Source of the DNA: Halalkalicoccus jeotgali B3
GTDB taxonomy: Archaea > Halobacteriota > Halobacteria > Halobacteriales > Halalkalicoccaceae
Reading direction: 5' to 3'
Assembly: GCF_000196895.1 (NCBI RefSeq)
Contig: NC_014297.1
Location: forward strand, 124,001 to 188,000
Length of the DNA: 64,000 nucleotides
Under the pieces are notes generated by a model. The model made no database searches and had not been told where the DNA came from. It was given only the letters and a program-made list of their open reading frames with translations. Positions 1 through 7,957 of this stretch are shown piece by piece (position 1 is the stretch's first letter; every line of letters starts with the position of its first letter). The position numbers were made by a program, and so were the translations under genes.

Positions 1-1
1 C

Positions 2-91
2 GAACTTGCGATGAGTATTGTACAACTGACTAGTGTTCTTATCCCGATTTTACTTGGAATTACTCGTTACTATATTAGTAGTCAAGTATAG
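2..91 (+). CDS. C-terminal fragment of a small membrane protein (5' partial)
   Basis: An open frame enters from the left edge of the window and stops at position 91. The visible 29 residues are mostly hydrophobic (the stretch TSVLIPILLGITRYY could be one membrane segment). An internal ATG lies at position 11, so the fragment could also be a complete 26-residue peptide. Base composition is AT-rich, unlike the polymerase gene that follows. The next small membrane ORF starts 32 bases downstream on the same strand, so the two may belong to one transcript. I do not recognise a family. The alternative is that this is non-coding AT-rich DNA. Confidence 0.3.
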   Translation, partial: ELAMSIVQLTSVLIPILLGITRYYISSQV

Positions 92-123
92 ACTATATTC
101 ATATTTCTAATAGAGAGCTTGAA

Positions 124-353
124 ATGTATACTGGTCTCTTATTTTTACCTCTTCTTGTTGCCTATTTACAATCTGCTAGAATTATTGTCTCGTATGGCAA
201 TCACTATCTTACCACGTCTGTAGTCGCCTATGGTTCATTTCTCACGCTCTTGTACGCAGCAATTCCGTACACTCTAGGTCAGAAAAAACGGCATTTGTAT
301 TTAGTGCCTTAGGAACACTATTGCTCTTAATAAGCTATAATCTACTTATCTAA
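124..353 (+). pseudogene. small multi-pass membrane protein, apparent single-base frameshift
   Basis: As written, the ATG at 124 gives 62 residues with two hydrophobic segments and stops at 312. Just before that stop is a run of six A (283-288). Adding one A continues the frame through a third hydrophobic segment (FVFSALGTLLLLISYNLLI) to a TAA at 351-353, giving a protein of about 76 residues with three membrane segments. A TATA-like stretch (tatattcata) lies about 25-30 bases before the ATG. The region is AT-rich and ends convergently with the PolD large-subunit gene. The function is unknown. Seen: the open frames and the A6 tract. Inferred: that the longer reading is the original one. Confidence 0.4.
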
Positions 354-384
354 ATACGACAGTACCCTATATATTTATATCATA

Positions 385-3300
385 TTACATGAAGTCCGCA
401 ATTCCCGACTGCTTGTTCTTGTCGTTCTCGAAGACGCTTTCGAGCGAGCGATCCAGAATCGCGAGGCGCTGTTTGGTGTACTCCCGACAGCCGTACTCCT
501 CGGCGACGCGCGTTGCGGTGTCCATGTACTTGCTCACCGACCCCTCGTGGACGGTGAGGTTCACCGTCCCGCCACACTCCCGGCAGTCGCCCGAGAGGGG
601 CATTCGCCTGTACTTCTTCCCGCAGGAGAGACAGCGCGTCTCCTGACTGGAGAAGGCTCTCAAGTTCCCGATCAGGTCGGGGAGGAAGTGGTACTCGATG
701 ACGCGCTCTGCGACGTCCGTTTCGTCGACCGCCCGCAGCTTTCTCGCGAGTTCGAGCTGAGCGTCCATCTTGTCCATCATCGATCCCAAGGTCTTGTACG
801 CCGAGAGGTCCGGCCCGAGCGCGATGTTCGAGGTGTCGTGGGTGTGAGAAAAGCCGCGATACTGGTCGTCGGTTCCGACCGATTCCTCCGCGAGCCTGAT
901 ATCCACCTCCCCGGGATCGGCCAGTTCAAGCGTCGCCTCGTAGAATTCGAGGGGATAGCGCTCGACGACGTCCATGTTGTGGGCCTCGTCGTCGATCTCG
1001 GCGGGGTCGATCCGCGAGGACATAACTAATGGCGCGTCCATCTGCCCGCCGCGCTTGTCGGGCAGATACTCCTTCGAGAAGTTGAGCAGGCCGTCCATCA
1101 ACAACATTACGCAGTCCTCGTCCCCGTCGCAGTTGCGTCGCTTCGAGGCGTGAAAGTACGGATGGGCATACCCGACGGCAGCGCTCGTAAAGCCGACGAC
1201 CCGCCCGACGACGGCGGCGCTGGTGTGAGGAGCCATCCCGAAGACGAGTTCGCCGACGAGCTCCTCGCGCTCCGAGACCTCGTAGAACGGGTCGAGGCCG
1301 TAGTAGCGCTCTAACAGGTCGTCGACGAAGTCCGCGGTCTTCAGTAAGTGTTCGGCCGCGCCGTCCGAGAGGACGATGTCCTGGACTTTCAGTTCGACGA
1401 GCTGGTCGTCGTGTTCGAGCGGTTCGCCCGCGATATCCTCGTGGTAGCCCAGTCGGCGGAACTCGTCGACCGAGATGTCGAGCTCTTCGGGCCGGACGCT
1501 ACTGACGGGGAGGTCGGTCATGTCGTAGCGGATGGTGCCGTCCTTGAACGCGCTGACGCCGTGTTTCGCGCGTAAGACCCCCTTTTCCATCGGTTCGGGC
1601 GTTTTGTGTGACGAGGTGAGGCCCTTGACCCCTTTCAGCATCTCGAAGGAGCCCTCGCGTTCGTTGATGGCCGAAAGCGCGTCGTGATAGATCCCGTCGA
1701 GGTCGATCACCTGTCGGTCGACGCTGGTTCCCTCGACCTCACAGCGGGGACACTCGACGCGACCCGCCTCGTCGGGTTCGAGTTCGGTCCCACAGTCGGG
1801 ACACTCGTAGTGGGGGAAGGTGTTTCCCCCACAATCCGGACAGTCACCGCGGAAGGTACGGGTTCCACAGTCCGCACACTCCCGGCGGCCGATGGAGACT
1901 TCGACTTCGCCGGGCGTATCGCGCATATCGGGCGCGTGGCGGGCTGCCTTCGCGACGTTGCGCTGGGAGCCCCCGGCCTCGCCGATAGGAAAGAGGGTAT
2001 GCACCGCCGGGCTGAGCTCGCGCTTCTCGGATTTTTCGGGCCGACCCATCCGGTTGCCGATCCGGGTGGGGGCGCGCTCTCTGACGGTAAAGGGTGCGAC
2101 CTCCTCGACGGCCTTCATCGCGTTGGTCCCGTCGTCCCACGCGTGGGCCTCCTCTGAGAGCGAGTCCCACTCGCGGATCAGCTCCTCCGAGAAACCCATC
2201 GTCGCGACGAGCGCGCGCCACTCGGGTACCGAGAGGGTTTCCGCGGTCTGGCGGTGTTCGACCAGCAGGGTCTCAAGCGCCTCGCGAACCACCTGTGTTC
2301 GAGTCAGTTCGAGTTCGCCGGCCGTGACCTCGGCCCCGTCGATGGCGTCGGCGAGCGCCTCGAATTCGCTCGTCGAAAGGTCGTGCCACAGGTAGGTGTA
2401 GTTCGGATGCAGCGGGGCGTCGTACTCGACCGCCCAGTCGAGGGCCTCCTCGACGGTGGGCGATTCGAGGTCGACGTGCGGGGAGTCAGCAAGCGCCTGG
2501 ACGTTCGCCGCGCTCTCCTCGAACTCCTGGATCCACCACTCGAAGGAGTAGGAGGCCGGCGCGAGCGGGTGGTTGTTCTCGACGAACTCCCCGAAATTGA
2601 CGAGGTACTCGCCGGCGTCGATGATCTTCTCGACGCCGTTTTGCACGTCGAGCGCTTCGGCGGGGTCGTCGATCCGGCGCACCTCGCCGTTGGCTAATCG
2701 AACTGTGGGCCCCTCGATGGTGTCGACGGGGATGATCCCGTGGGCCTTGCCCGGCCGTTCGGTTTTGATCTGGGTGCCCGTCGCAAGGAAGTCGTCGACG
2801 ATATGCATCGTCGCGGGGTGGATGCCGCCGGTCGCGAAGCCGTGGTTTCTCGCCCGGCCGTAGCGCAGGCGAAAGCCGCCCGGCCGTGAGGGATGTGAGA
2901 AGACGGGCCGGCCGGCGATCAGGTCCCTCAAAAACTTCGTCGCGGGTTCGACCCGCGGCGGGCCGGCGGGCTCGTCGGACTCGGGGTCGGACGCCACGTC
3001 CCCTTCCTCGGTCGATTCCCCGCCGTCCTCGTCGCTGTCGTCGCTCTCGCCGATGGTTCCGTCGATGAGGTCCTGCAGCCAGGGCCAATCGACCTCGTCG
3101 AGTTCGCGGGTGTAGCGCTGGATCTTCGGGGCCTTGAGCGCGATCCCCTCCGCGAGGACGAGGCACATCCCACCGCGCGGGTTGTTCGTGCCGACCCGTT
3201 CGAGGTCACGAAAGCCAGAGACCTCGGCGTCGCCCGTCGATTCGCCGTCGAGGAGGACGGGGCAGTTCCGGGCGATGAACTTCGTCTCCTTGTCCTTCGG

Positions 3301-3888
3301 GGAGTACTGCAATCCGGTGGTTTTGTCGTACAACCCCACTTCCTCGGCATAGCGCTCGATCTCGTCGTCGCGAGCCTGATACTCCGAGACGTCGAGCAGC
3401 GTCCGGGCGTAGTCGGCGACGAGGACGGACAGCGCCTGTGCGGTCCCGCCCGCCGATCTGATAGGCCCGGCATAGAAGACGCGTACACACTCGGTGCCGT
3501 CGTCGTTCTCCAACAGTTCGACGCGGTCGATCCCTTCGATGGGGGCGGCGACCACGCCCTCAGTCAGGAGCGCGACCGCGGTCCGCACGGCGCCCTCGAT
3601 CTTCCCGCCTTTCGTCTCGTACTCGCCGACCCGCCCCTCGGCGAAGTCCTCGGCGAGCGCGAGTGCGGCCTCCTCGCGGCTCATCTCCTCTTCGAGTTCG
3701 CGAACCCGCTCTGCGACGCCGGGAATCCCGAGGATGTTCTCGACCCGGTCGGCCATGTCCTTCGCGACGGGGATCTCGACCTCGGGGCGAGGATCGCCAC
3801 CCCGCTCACGGGCGCGCTCGGCCCGGTCGAACGCCTCGTCAAGCCGGGATTCGATCCGCTCGAAGTAGCGTTCGTCCTCCTCGTGCAT
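385..3888 (-). CDS. polC: DNA polymerase D (Pol II) large subunit DP2
   Basis: This is the catalytic subunit of the archaeal replicative polymerase PolD, which pairs with the small subunit encoded at 16701-18275. It is 1167 residues, the normal size for an intein-free haloarchaeal DP2. An acidic N-terminal region leads to the conserved core. Two adjacent zinc-binding clusters (CADCG, CPDCG, CPRC) lie at about residues 670-720. The catalytic-region motif NCDGDED is near 920. A zinc ribbon (CLSCG with CRECG) is at about 1086-1105. The C-terminal residues QSGIADFM fit a PCNA-interacting PIP box. The start codon directly abuts the stop of the upstream DUF296 gene, so the two are probably co-transcribed. 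An acidic insertion (about residues 270-310, ESDDSDEDGGESTEEGD) is typical of halophiles. The identification is secure. Confidence 0.97.
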   Translation of the reverse strand: MHEEDERYFERIESRLDEAFDRAERARERGGDPRPEVEIPVAKDMADRVENILGIPGVAERVRELEEEMSREEAALALAEDFAEGRVGEYETKGGKIEGAVRTAVALLTEGVVAAPIEGIDRVELLENDDGTECVRVFYAGPIRSAGGTAQALSVLVADYARTLLDVSEYQARDDEIERYAEEVGLYDKTTGLQYSPKDKETKFIARNCPVLLDGESTGDAEVSGFRDLERVGTNNPRGGMCLVLAEGIALKAPKIQRYTRELDEVDWPWLQDLIDGTIGESDDSDEDGGESTEEGDVASDPESDEPAGPPRVEPATKFLRDLIAGRPVFSHPSRPGGFRLRYGRARNHGFATGGIHPATMHIVDDFLATGTQIKTERPGKAHGIIPVDTIEGPTVRLANGEVRRIDDPAEALDVQNGVEKIIDAGEYLVNFGEFVENNHPLAPASYSFEWWIQEFEESAANVQALADSPHVDLESPTVEEALDWAVEYDAPLHPNYTYLWHDLSTSEFEALADAIDGAEVTAGELELTRTQVVREALETLLVEHRQTAETLSVPEWRALVATMGFSEELIREWDSLSEEAHAWDDGTNAMKAVEEVAPFTVRERAPTRIGNRMGRPEKSEKRELSPAVHTLFPIGEAGGSQRNVAKAARHAPDMRDTPGEVEVSIGRRECADCGTRTFRGDCPDCGGNTFPHYECPDCGTELEPDEAGRVECPRCEVEGTSVDRQVIDLDGIYHDALSAINEREGSFEMLKGVKGLTSSHKTPEPMEKGVLRAKHGVSAFKDGTIRYDMTDLPVSSVRPEELDISVDEFRRLGYHEDIAGEPLEHDDQLVELKVQDIVLSDGAAEHLLKTADFVDDLLERYYGLDPFYEVSEREELVGELVFGMAPHTSAAVVGRVVGFTSAAVGYAHPYFHASKRRNCDGDEDCVMLLMDGLLNFSKEYLPDKRGGQMDAPLVMSSRIDPAEIDDEAHNMDVVERYPLEFYEATLELADPGEVDIRLAEESVGTDDQYRGFSHTHDTSNIALGPDLSAYKTLGSMMDKMDAQLELARKLRAVDETDVAERVIEYHFLPDLIGNLRAFSSQETRCLSCGKKYRRMPLSGDCRECGGTVNLTVHEGSVSKYMDTATRVAEEYGCREYTKQRLAILDRSLESVFENDKNKQSGIADFM

Positions 3889-4308
3889 CTACAGCCAGAG
3901 GTCCAAGCCGGTGGTCATGTCGGGCTCGCGGACGAGGTCGTCCTCGAACTCGCGCATGTAACACTCGCCGGCGAAGACGGTCCCGGAGTCGAGATGGCCC
4001 GCAATCGCCTGCCCGCTGGGACGCGAGAGCACCGCGTGGGTGTGTGCGAAGCGCTCGGCGTCGAGCCAGGAGATGTTACCCATACAGGCGGCGACTTCGA
4101 GGGGCTCCTCGAACGTCACGGCGTCGTAGGCCTTCTCGCGCTGGTCGTAGAAGTGGATCTCAGCGTCCTGGACCGCCCCGAGCGCGTAGAAAAAGCCCGC
4201 GTCGATCTCCGCCTCCTCGGCGAGGGTCTCTAGCTCCTCGCGCCAGTCGGCACCGGTCTCCATCCGGGCGACGAACTCCCGTTTCGTGCGGACCTCGCGG
4301 TAGTGCAT
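3889..4308 (-). CDS. PPC/DUF296-domain DNA-binding-type protein
   Basis: This 139-residue protein is a single PPC (plant and prokaryote conserved, DUF296) domain. The core elements are visible: GFFYALGAVQDAEIHFYD, the EVAACMGNISW stretch and the metal-site-like AHTHAVLSRP. Archaeal and bacterial members are trimeric proteins of uncertain role; plant relatives carry AT-hook motifs, which are absent here. I chose the ATG at 4308 over an in-frame TTG 12 bases upstream. The stop codon abuts the PolD large-subunit ATG with no gap, suggesting a two-gene operon. A pyrimidine/T-rich element (CTTTTTGACG on the minus strand) about 20-30 bases upstream may be the promoter. Confidence 0.85.
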   Translation of the reverse strand: MHYREVRTKREFVARMETGADWREELETLAEEAEIDAGFFYALGAVQDAEIHFYDQREKAYDAVTFEEPLEVAACMGNISWLDAERFAHTHAVLSRPSGQAIAGHLDSGTVFAGECYMREFEDDLVREPDMTTGLDLWL

Positions 4309-4345
4309 GCGGGAGGGCAACGAACCCGAGCGTCAAAAAGCCTCT

Positions 4346-4516
4346 CTATCGGCAGTCCGGAAGCGACGCCGCGTCACTAAGTGGCATGGAGAGCCACGCC
4401 CCGTCGGCGGTGATGTCGGCGATGATAACGCGGTCCTCGCCGTCGGCGTCGTCTATCGAGGTCAGAACCTCGGTCTCGCCATCCACAGCGGACGCAGGGG
4501 TCGCTTTCGTGGACAT
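4346..4516 (-). CDS. small conserved haloarchaeal protein, function unknown
   Basis: This is a 56-residue acidic protein starting with MSTKATP and ending in ITADGAWLSMPLSDAASLP. It resembles short haloarchaeal DUF proteins, but I cannot name a function. I chose the ATG at 4516 because a TATA box (tttataag on the minus strand, 4538-4547) lies 25-31 bases upstream, which fits a leaderless transcript. Longer in-frame starts upstream would put the TATA box inside the coding region. No membrane segment or metal motif is seen. Confidence 0.7.
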   Translation of the reverse strand: MSTKATPASAVDGETEVLTSIDDADGEDRVIIADITADGAWLSMPLSDAASLPDCR

Positions 4517-4540
4517 GATATGACAATCGATAGCGTGACT

Positions 4541-4547
4541 TATAAAC
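4541..4547 (-). promoter_or_regulatory. TATA box for the 56-residue protein gene
   Basis: The minus-strand sequence gtttata is centred about 28 bases before the ATG at 4516, the spacing expected for a haloarchaeal leaderless promoter. Confidence 0.55.
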
Positions 4548-4690
4548 TTCTCGGAGAACGGGCGCGGATTTATCGGCCCCATCATCAATCCCATGCGCGT
4601 GCCGGTCGTCGGTGCGGGTGGTGTTCGCTCGCGGGATGACGTGGGGGGAGACCGGGGGGTACAAGACGACCGAGGTCATATTCCGGGAGC

Positions 4691-5545
4691 ATGAAGGTCA
4701 CAGACGCGATGACGCCGCGCTCGGCGCTTGTGACCGTTGAGCTGCCGGGCTCGCGCGACGATGCGCTCGAATACCTCCAGGAGCGCGAGTTCTCCTCGGT
4801 GCCGGTCATCAAAAACGAGAACGGCACCGAGACGTTCCGCGGGCTGGTCTCCCGGGAGGGGCTGATCGAGAACCCCGACGAGGACCAACTCGCGTTGCTG
4901 TTGGAGGAGGTGCCGACGACGACCGAGGAGACCTCGATCGAGGAGCTCGCGGGGCTGATGCTCAGAAAGAGCGCACGGCGCGTCCCGGTCGTCGACGGGC
5001 GCTTGGAGGGGATCGTGACGATCACCGACGTGATCCGAGCGATCGCGAACGGCGAGGTCGCCGGCGACGCCGAGATCGGCGACCTGGCGGCCCGTCACAT
5101 CAACAGCGTCTACGCTGGGACGCCGCTGCCGGTCGCCGAACGCGAGCTACATTACGCCGACGAGCCCTATGCGATCGTCCTCGACGAGGAGGCCGATACC
5201 TGTGGGATCCTCACCGCGGTCGACGTCATCGAGGTCGCCAAGGTCGTCGAGGGCGAGGAACGCACCGGCGACAGCATGGCCAGCGACGACGACGACTGGA
5301 AATGGGAGAGCATCAAGGCCGTCGGCAGCAGGTACCTGCCGACGCGAAACGTCGAGATCCCGACCGCGCCGGTCGAGGAGTTCATGACCGAGGACGTGGT
5401 CACGGTGACCAAACAGCGAACGGCCCAAGAGGCCGCCCAGCTCATGATCCGCCACGACATCGAGCAGCTCCCCATGATGGCCGGCGACGAACTCGTGGGC
5501 ATCGTCCAGGACACCCACCTGCTGGAGGCGCTCGATGAGCGATAG
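4691..5545 (+). CDS. four-CBS-domain protein
   Basis: The 284-residue protein consists of CBS repeats: about residues 1-60 (MKVTDAMTPRSALVTV), 70-115 (SARRVPVVDG followed by VTITDVIRAI), 125-180, and 228-284 (VEEFMTEDVVTVTKQRTAQEAA, then GIVQDTHLLEAL). CBS pairs bind adenosine nucleotides and act as energy or regulatory sensors. No enzymatic domain is attached, so the partner is unknown. The last 11 bases overlap the start of the glycyl-tRNA synthetase gene, so the two are translationally linked and probably functionally coupled. Confidence 0.88.
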   Translation: MKVTDAMTPRSALVTVELPGSRDDALEYLQEREFSSVPVIKNENGTETFRGLVSREGLIENPDEDQLALLLEEVPTTTEETSIEELAGLMLRKSARRVPVVDGRLEGIVTITDVIRAIANGEVAGDAEIGDLAARHINSVYAGTPLPVAERELHYADEPYAIVLDEEADTCGILTAVDVIEVAKVVEGEERTGDSMASDDDDWKWESIKAVGSRYLPTRNVEIPTAPVEEFMTEDVVTVTKQRTAQEAAQLMIRHDIEQLPMMAGDELVGIVQDTHLLEALDER

Positions 5546-7337
5546 CGACCGCGATTCCGAGGGCCGCACCCTCGCCGAACTCGCGAAACGCCGGGGCTTT
5601 TTCTTCCCCTCGAACGGCGTCTACGGCGGCGTCGCGGGCTTTTACACCTACGGCCCCGAGGGCGCGGCGCTCAAGCGCCACCTGGAGGACGCCTGGCGCG
5701 ATCGCTTTACCGTTCGGGAGGGCAACCGGGAGATCGAGGCGCCGACGGTCATGCCCGAGGCGGTCTTCGAGGCCTCGGGACATCTCGATGGGTTCGACGA
5801 CATGCTCGTCGAATGTGCGGAGTGTGGCGAGAGCCATCGCGCGGACCACCTGATCGAGGACAACACCGCGATCGAGGACGCGGAAGCGCTCCCCATTTCG
5901 GAGGTCGAGGAGCTGATCCGCGAGCACGAGCTCGTCTGTCCCTCGTGTGGGGCCGCGCTTGCGGGCGAGCCCGTCGAGGAGTTCAACCTGATGTTCGAGA
6001 CGACGATCGGGCCCGGGAGCGGCCAGACGGGCTACATGCGCCCCGAGACGGCCCAGGGGATCTTCGTCGAGTTCCCCCAACTGGCCGAGTACGCCCGCAA
6101 CCAGCTCCCCTTCGGCGTCACGCAGATCGGCCCGGCCTACCGCAACGAGATCAGCCCCCGCAAGGGTATCATCCGGGTTCGGGAGTTCACGCAGGCCGAA
6201 CTGGAGCAGTTCGTCGACCCCGAGCGCGACGAACCGGACCTCTCGCGGGTATCGGACGTCGAGGTGACGCTCTATCCCATCGAGAACCAGCGCGAGGAGG
6301 GACGCGAGTACGTCACGACCACCATCGGCGAGGCCGTCGCCGATGGCACCATCGCAAGCGAGTGGGTCGCCTACTACCTCGGGATCGCCCAGGAGTGGTA
6401 CGAGCGGGTCGGCATCGACATGAATCGGTTCAGATTCCGCCAGCATTTACCTGGGGAGCGGGCCCACTACGCGAGCGATTGCTGGGACGCCGAGGCCGAA
6501 CTCGGTGGCGACTGGGTCGAGATCGCCGGCTTCGCCTACCGGGGCGACTACGACCTCTCGAAACACGCCGAACACGCCGACCAGGACTTTACGGTCTTCG
6601 AGCAGTACGACGAGCCGATCACGACAGAGCGCGCGACGGTCGATCCGGACATGAGCTATCTCGGACCGGAGTTCGGCGGGAAAGCGGCGGAGATCGCTGA
6701 CGCGCTCGAAGCGCTCGCCGAGCGCGATCGGAGCGCCTTCGACGACGAGACCGTCTCCGTCGAACTCGACGACGAGAGCTACGAGGTACCGACCGAGAAG
6801 ACTGGCTTTTCGATCGAGGAGGTCACCGAGTCGGGCGAGCACGTCACGCCCCACGTCGTCGAGCCCTCCTTCGGGGTGGGTCGGACGCTGTATGCGCTGT
6901 TCGCCCACGCCTACCGCGAGGACGAGGTCGACGGCGAGGAACGGAGCTACCTCTCGCTGGCCCCGGAGATGGCGCCCACGACGGTCGGCGTCTTCCCGCT
7001 GATGGATCGGGACGGCCTCGGCGAGCGCGCGCGCGAACTCGCGAGCGAACTCCGTGCGGCCGGGCTCGAAGTCGCCTACGACGACTCGGGCAACATCGGG
7101 CGCCGGTACCGACGCCAGGACGAGGTCGGGACGCCGTTTTGCGTGACCGTCGACTACGAGAGCCTCGAAGACGGGACGGTGACGCTGCGCGATCGGGACT
7201 CGACGACGCAGGTTCGGGTCCCGATCGTACAGTTGGTGGGCGTCCTCGACGGTCTGCGTGGCGGCGAGCGGACGTTCGACGCCCTCGGCGAGGAATACGA
7301 AAAGCTATCGGCCGGGGCCGAAAACGCGACCCAATAA
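5535..7337 (+). CDS. glyS: glycyl-tRNA synthetase (alpha2, class II)
   Basis: Charges tRNA-Gly with glycine in the cytoplasm. The 600-residue protein has the archaeal/eukaryotic class II layout. The N-terminal catalytic core begins RRGFFFPSNGVYGGVAGF. An inserted zinc-binding region has CAEC and CPSCG at about residues 95-140. The motif 2 region includes RNEISPRKGIIRVREF, and motif 3 is EPSFGVGRTLYALF at about 443-456. A C-terminal anticodon-binding domain includes GNIGRRYRRQDEVGTPFCV. The ATG overlaps the end of the CBS gene by 11 bases, and the dolichol-kinase-like gene follows with a 1-base gap, so this is the middle of an operon. Confidence 0.96.
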   Translation: MSDSDRDSEGRTLAELAKRRGFFFPSNGVYGGVAGFYTYGPEGAALKRHLEDAWRDRFTVREGNREIEAPTVMPEAVFEASGHLDGFDDMLVECAECGESHRADHLIEDNTAIEDAEALPISEVEELIREHELVCPSCGAALAGEPVEEFNLMFETTIGPGSGQTGYMRPETAQGIFVEFPQLAEYARNQLPFGVTQIGPAYRNEISPRKGIIRVREFTQAELEQFVDPERDEPDLSRVSDVEVTLYPIENQREEGREYVTTTIGEAVADGTIASEWVAYYLGIAQEWYERVGIDMNRFRFRQHLPGERAHYASDCWDAEAELGGDWVEIAGFAYRGDYDLSKHAEHADQDFTVFEQYDEPITTERATVDPDMSYLGPEFGGKAAEIADALEALAERDRSAFDDETVSVELDDESYEVPTEKTGFSIEEVTESGEHVTPHVVEPSFGVGRTLYALFAHAYREDEVDGEERSYLSLAPEMAPTTVGVFPLMDRDGLGERARELASELRAAGLEVAYDDSGNIGRRYRRQDEVGTPFCVTVDYESLEDGTVTLRDRDSTTQVRVPIVQLVGVLDGLRGGERTFDALGEEYEKLSAGAENATQ

Positions 7338-7338
7338 C

Positions 7339-7902
7339 GTGGCGGAGATCGGCCGGCGGCTGGTGCACGCAAGCGGGGCGCTCGCGCCCGCGAGCTATCT
7401 GCTCGGCGTTCTCACGTGGGCGCAGCTGGGATGGATCCTCGCGTTCGGGGTCGTTCTCGCGATGGGCTTGGAGTTCGTGCGGCTCCGCTCGGGGCTGGAG
7501 TGGTGGATCTACGAGAACCTCACCCGCGAGTACGAACACGAGAAGGTCGCGGGCTACGCGCTGTACATGGTCGGGATGGCCGTCGTGGCGCTGGCTTTCC
7601 CGCCCGCGATCGGCGTGCCCGCGATGTTCATGCTCGCCATCGGCGACCCCGTCGGGGGCTACCTGGGCAAGGGCGCGGCGACGAAATCGCCGGTAGCGCT
7701 CGGGGCGGTCTTTGTGGTCTGCCTGCTGTTCGCGCTCGCGTTCGTCCCGCCGATCGTCGCCGTCTGCGGGGCGCTGGCGGCGACGGCCGCCGACGGCTAC
7801 CTGCTGTCGATCCGGGAGTACGTCGTCGACGACAACCTCACCATCCCGATCGGGGCGGCCCTCGCGATGTGGCTCGGGGTTACGCTCGTGGGGCCGATCT
7901 GA
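7339..7902 (+). CDS. dolichol kinase / SEC59-like membrane protein
   Basis: This is a hydrophobic protein of 187 residues with about six membrane segments. The central GDPVGGYLGKG resembles the CDP-alcohol/CTP-using signature of dolichol-kinase and phytol-kinase relatives. In archaea such a protein would phosphorylate a polyprenol used as a glycan carrier, or a related isoprenoid alcohol, in the membrane. I chose the GTG at 7339, one base after the glyS stop. The frame is also open upstream, but that part overlaps the synthetase and reads as non-native sequence (many Arg, Ser and Pro). The substrate is not determined by the sequence. Confidence 0.75.
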   Translation: MAEIGRRLVHASGALAPASYLLGVLTWAQLGWILAFGVVLAMGLEFVRLRSGLEWWIYENLTREYEHEKVAGYALYMVGMAVVALAFPPAIGVPAMFMLAIGDPVGGYLGKGAATKSPVALGAVFVVCLLFALAFVPPIVAVCGALAATAADGYLLSIREYVVDDNLTIPIGAALAMWLGVTLVGPI

Positions 7903-7957
7903 GCGCTCGTCGGGCGGGCCGTAACCACTATGCGACTAACAGCCCGATTCCCGGCCG

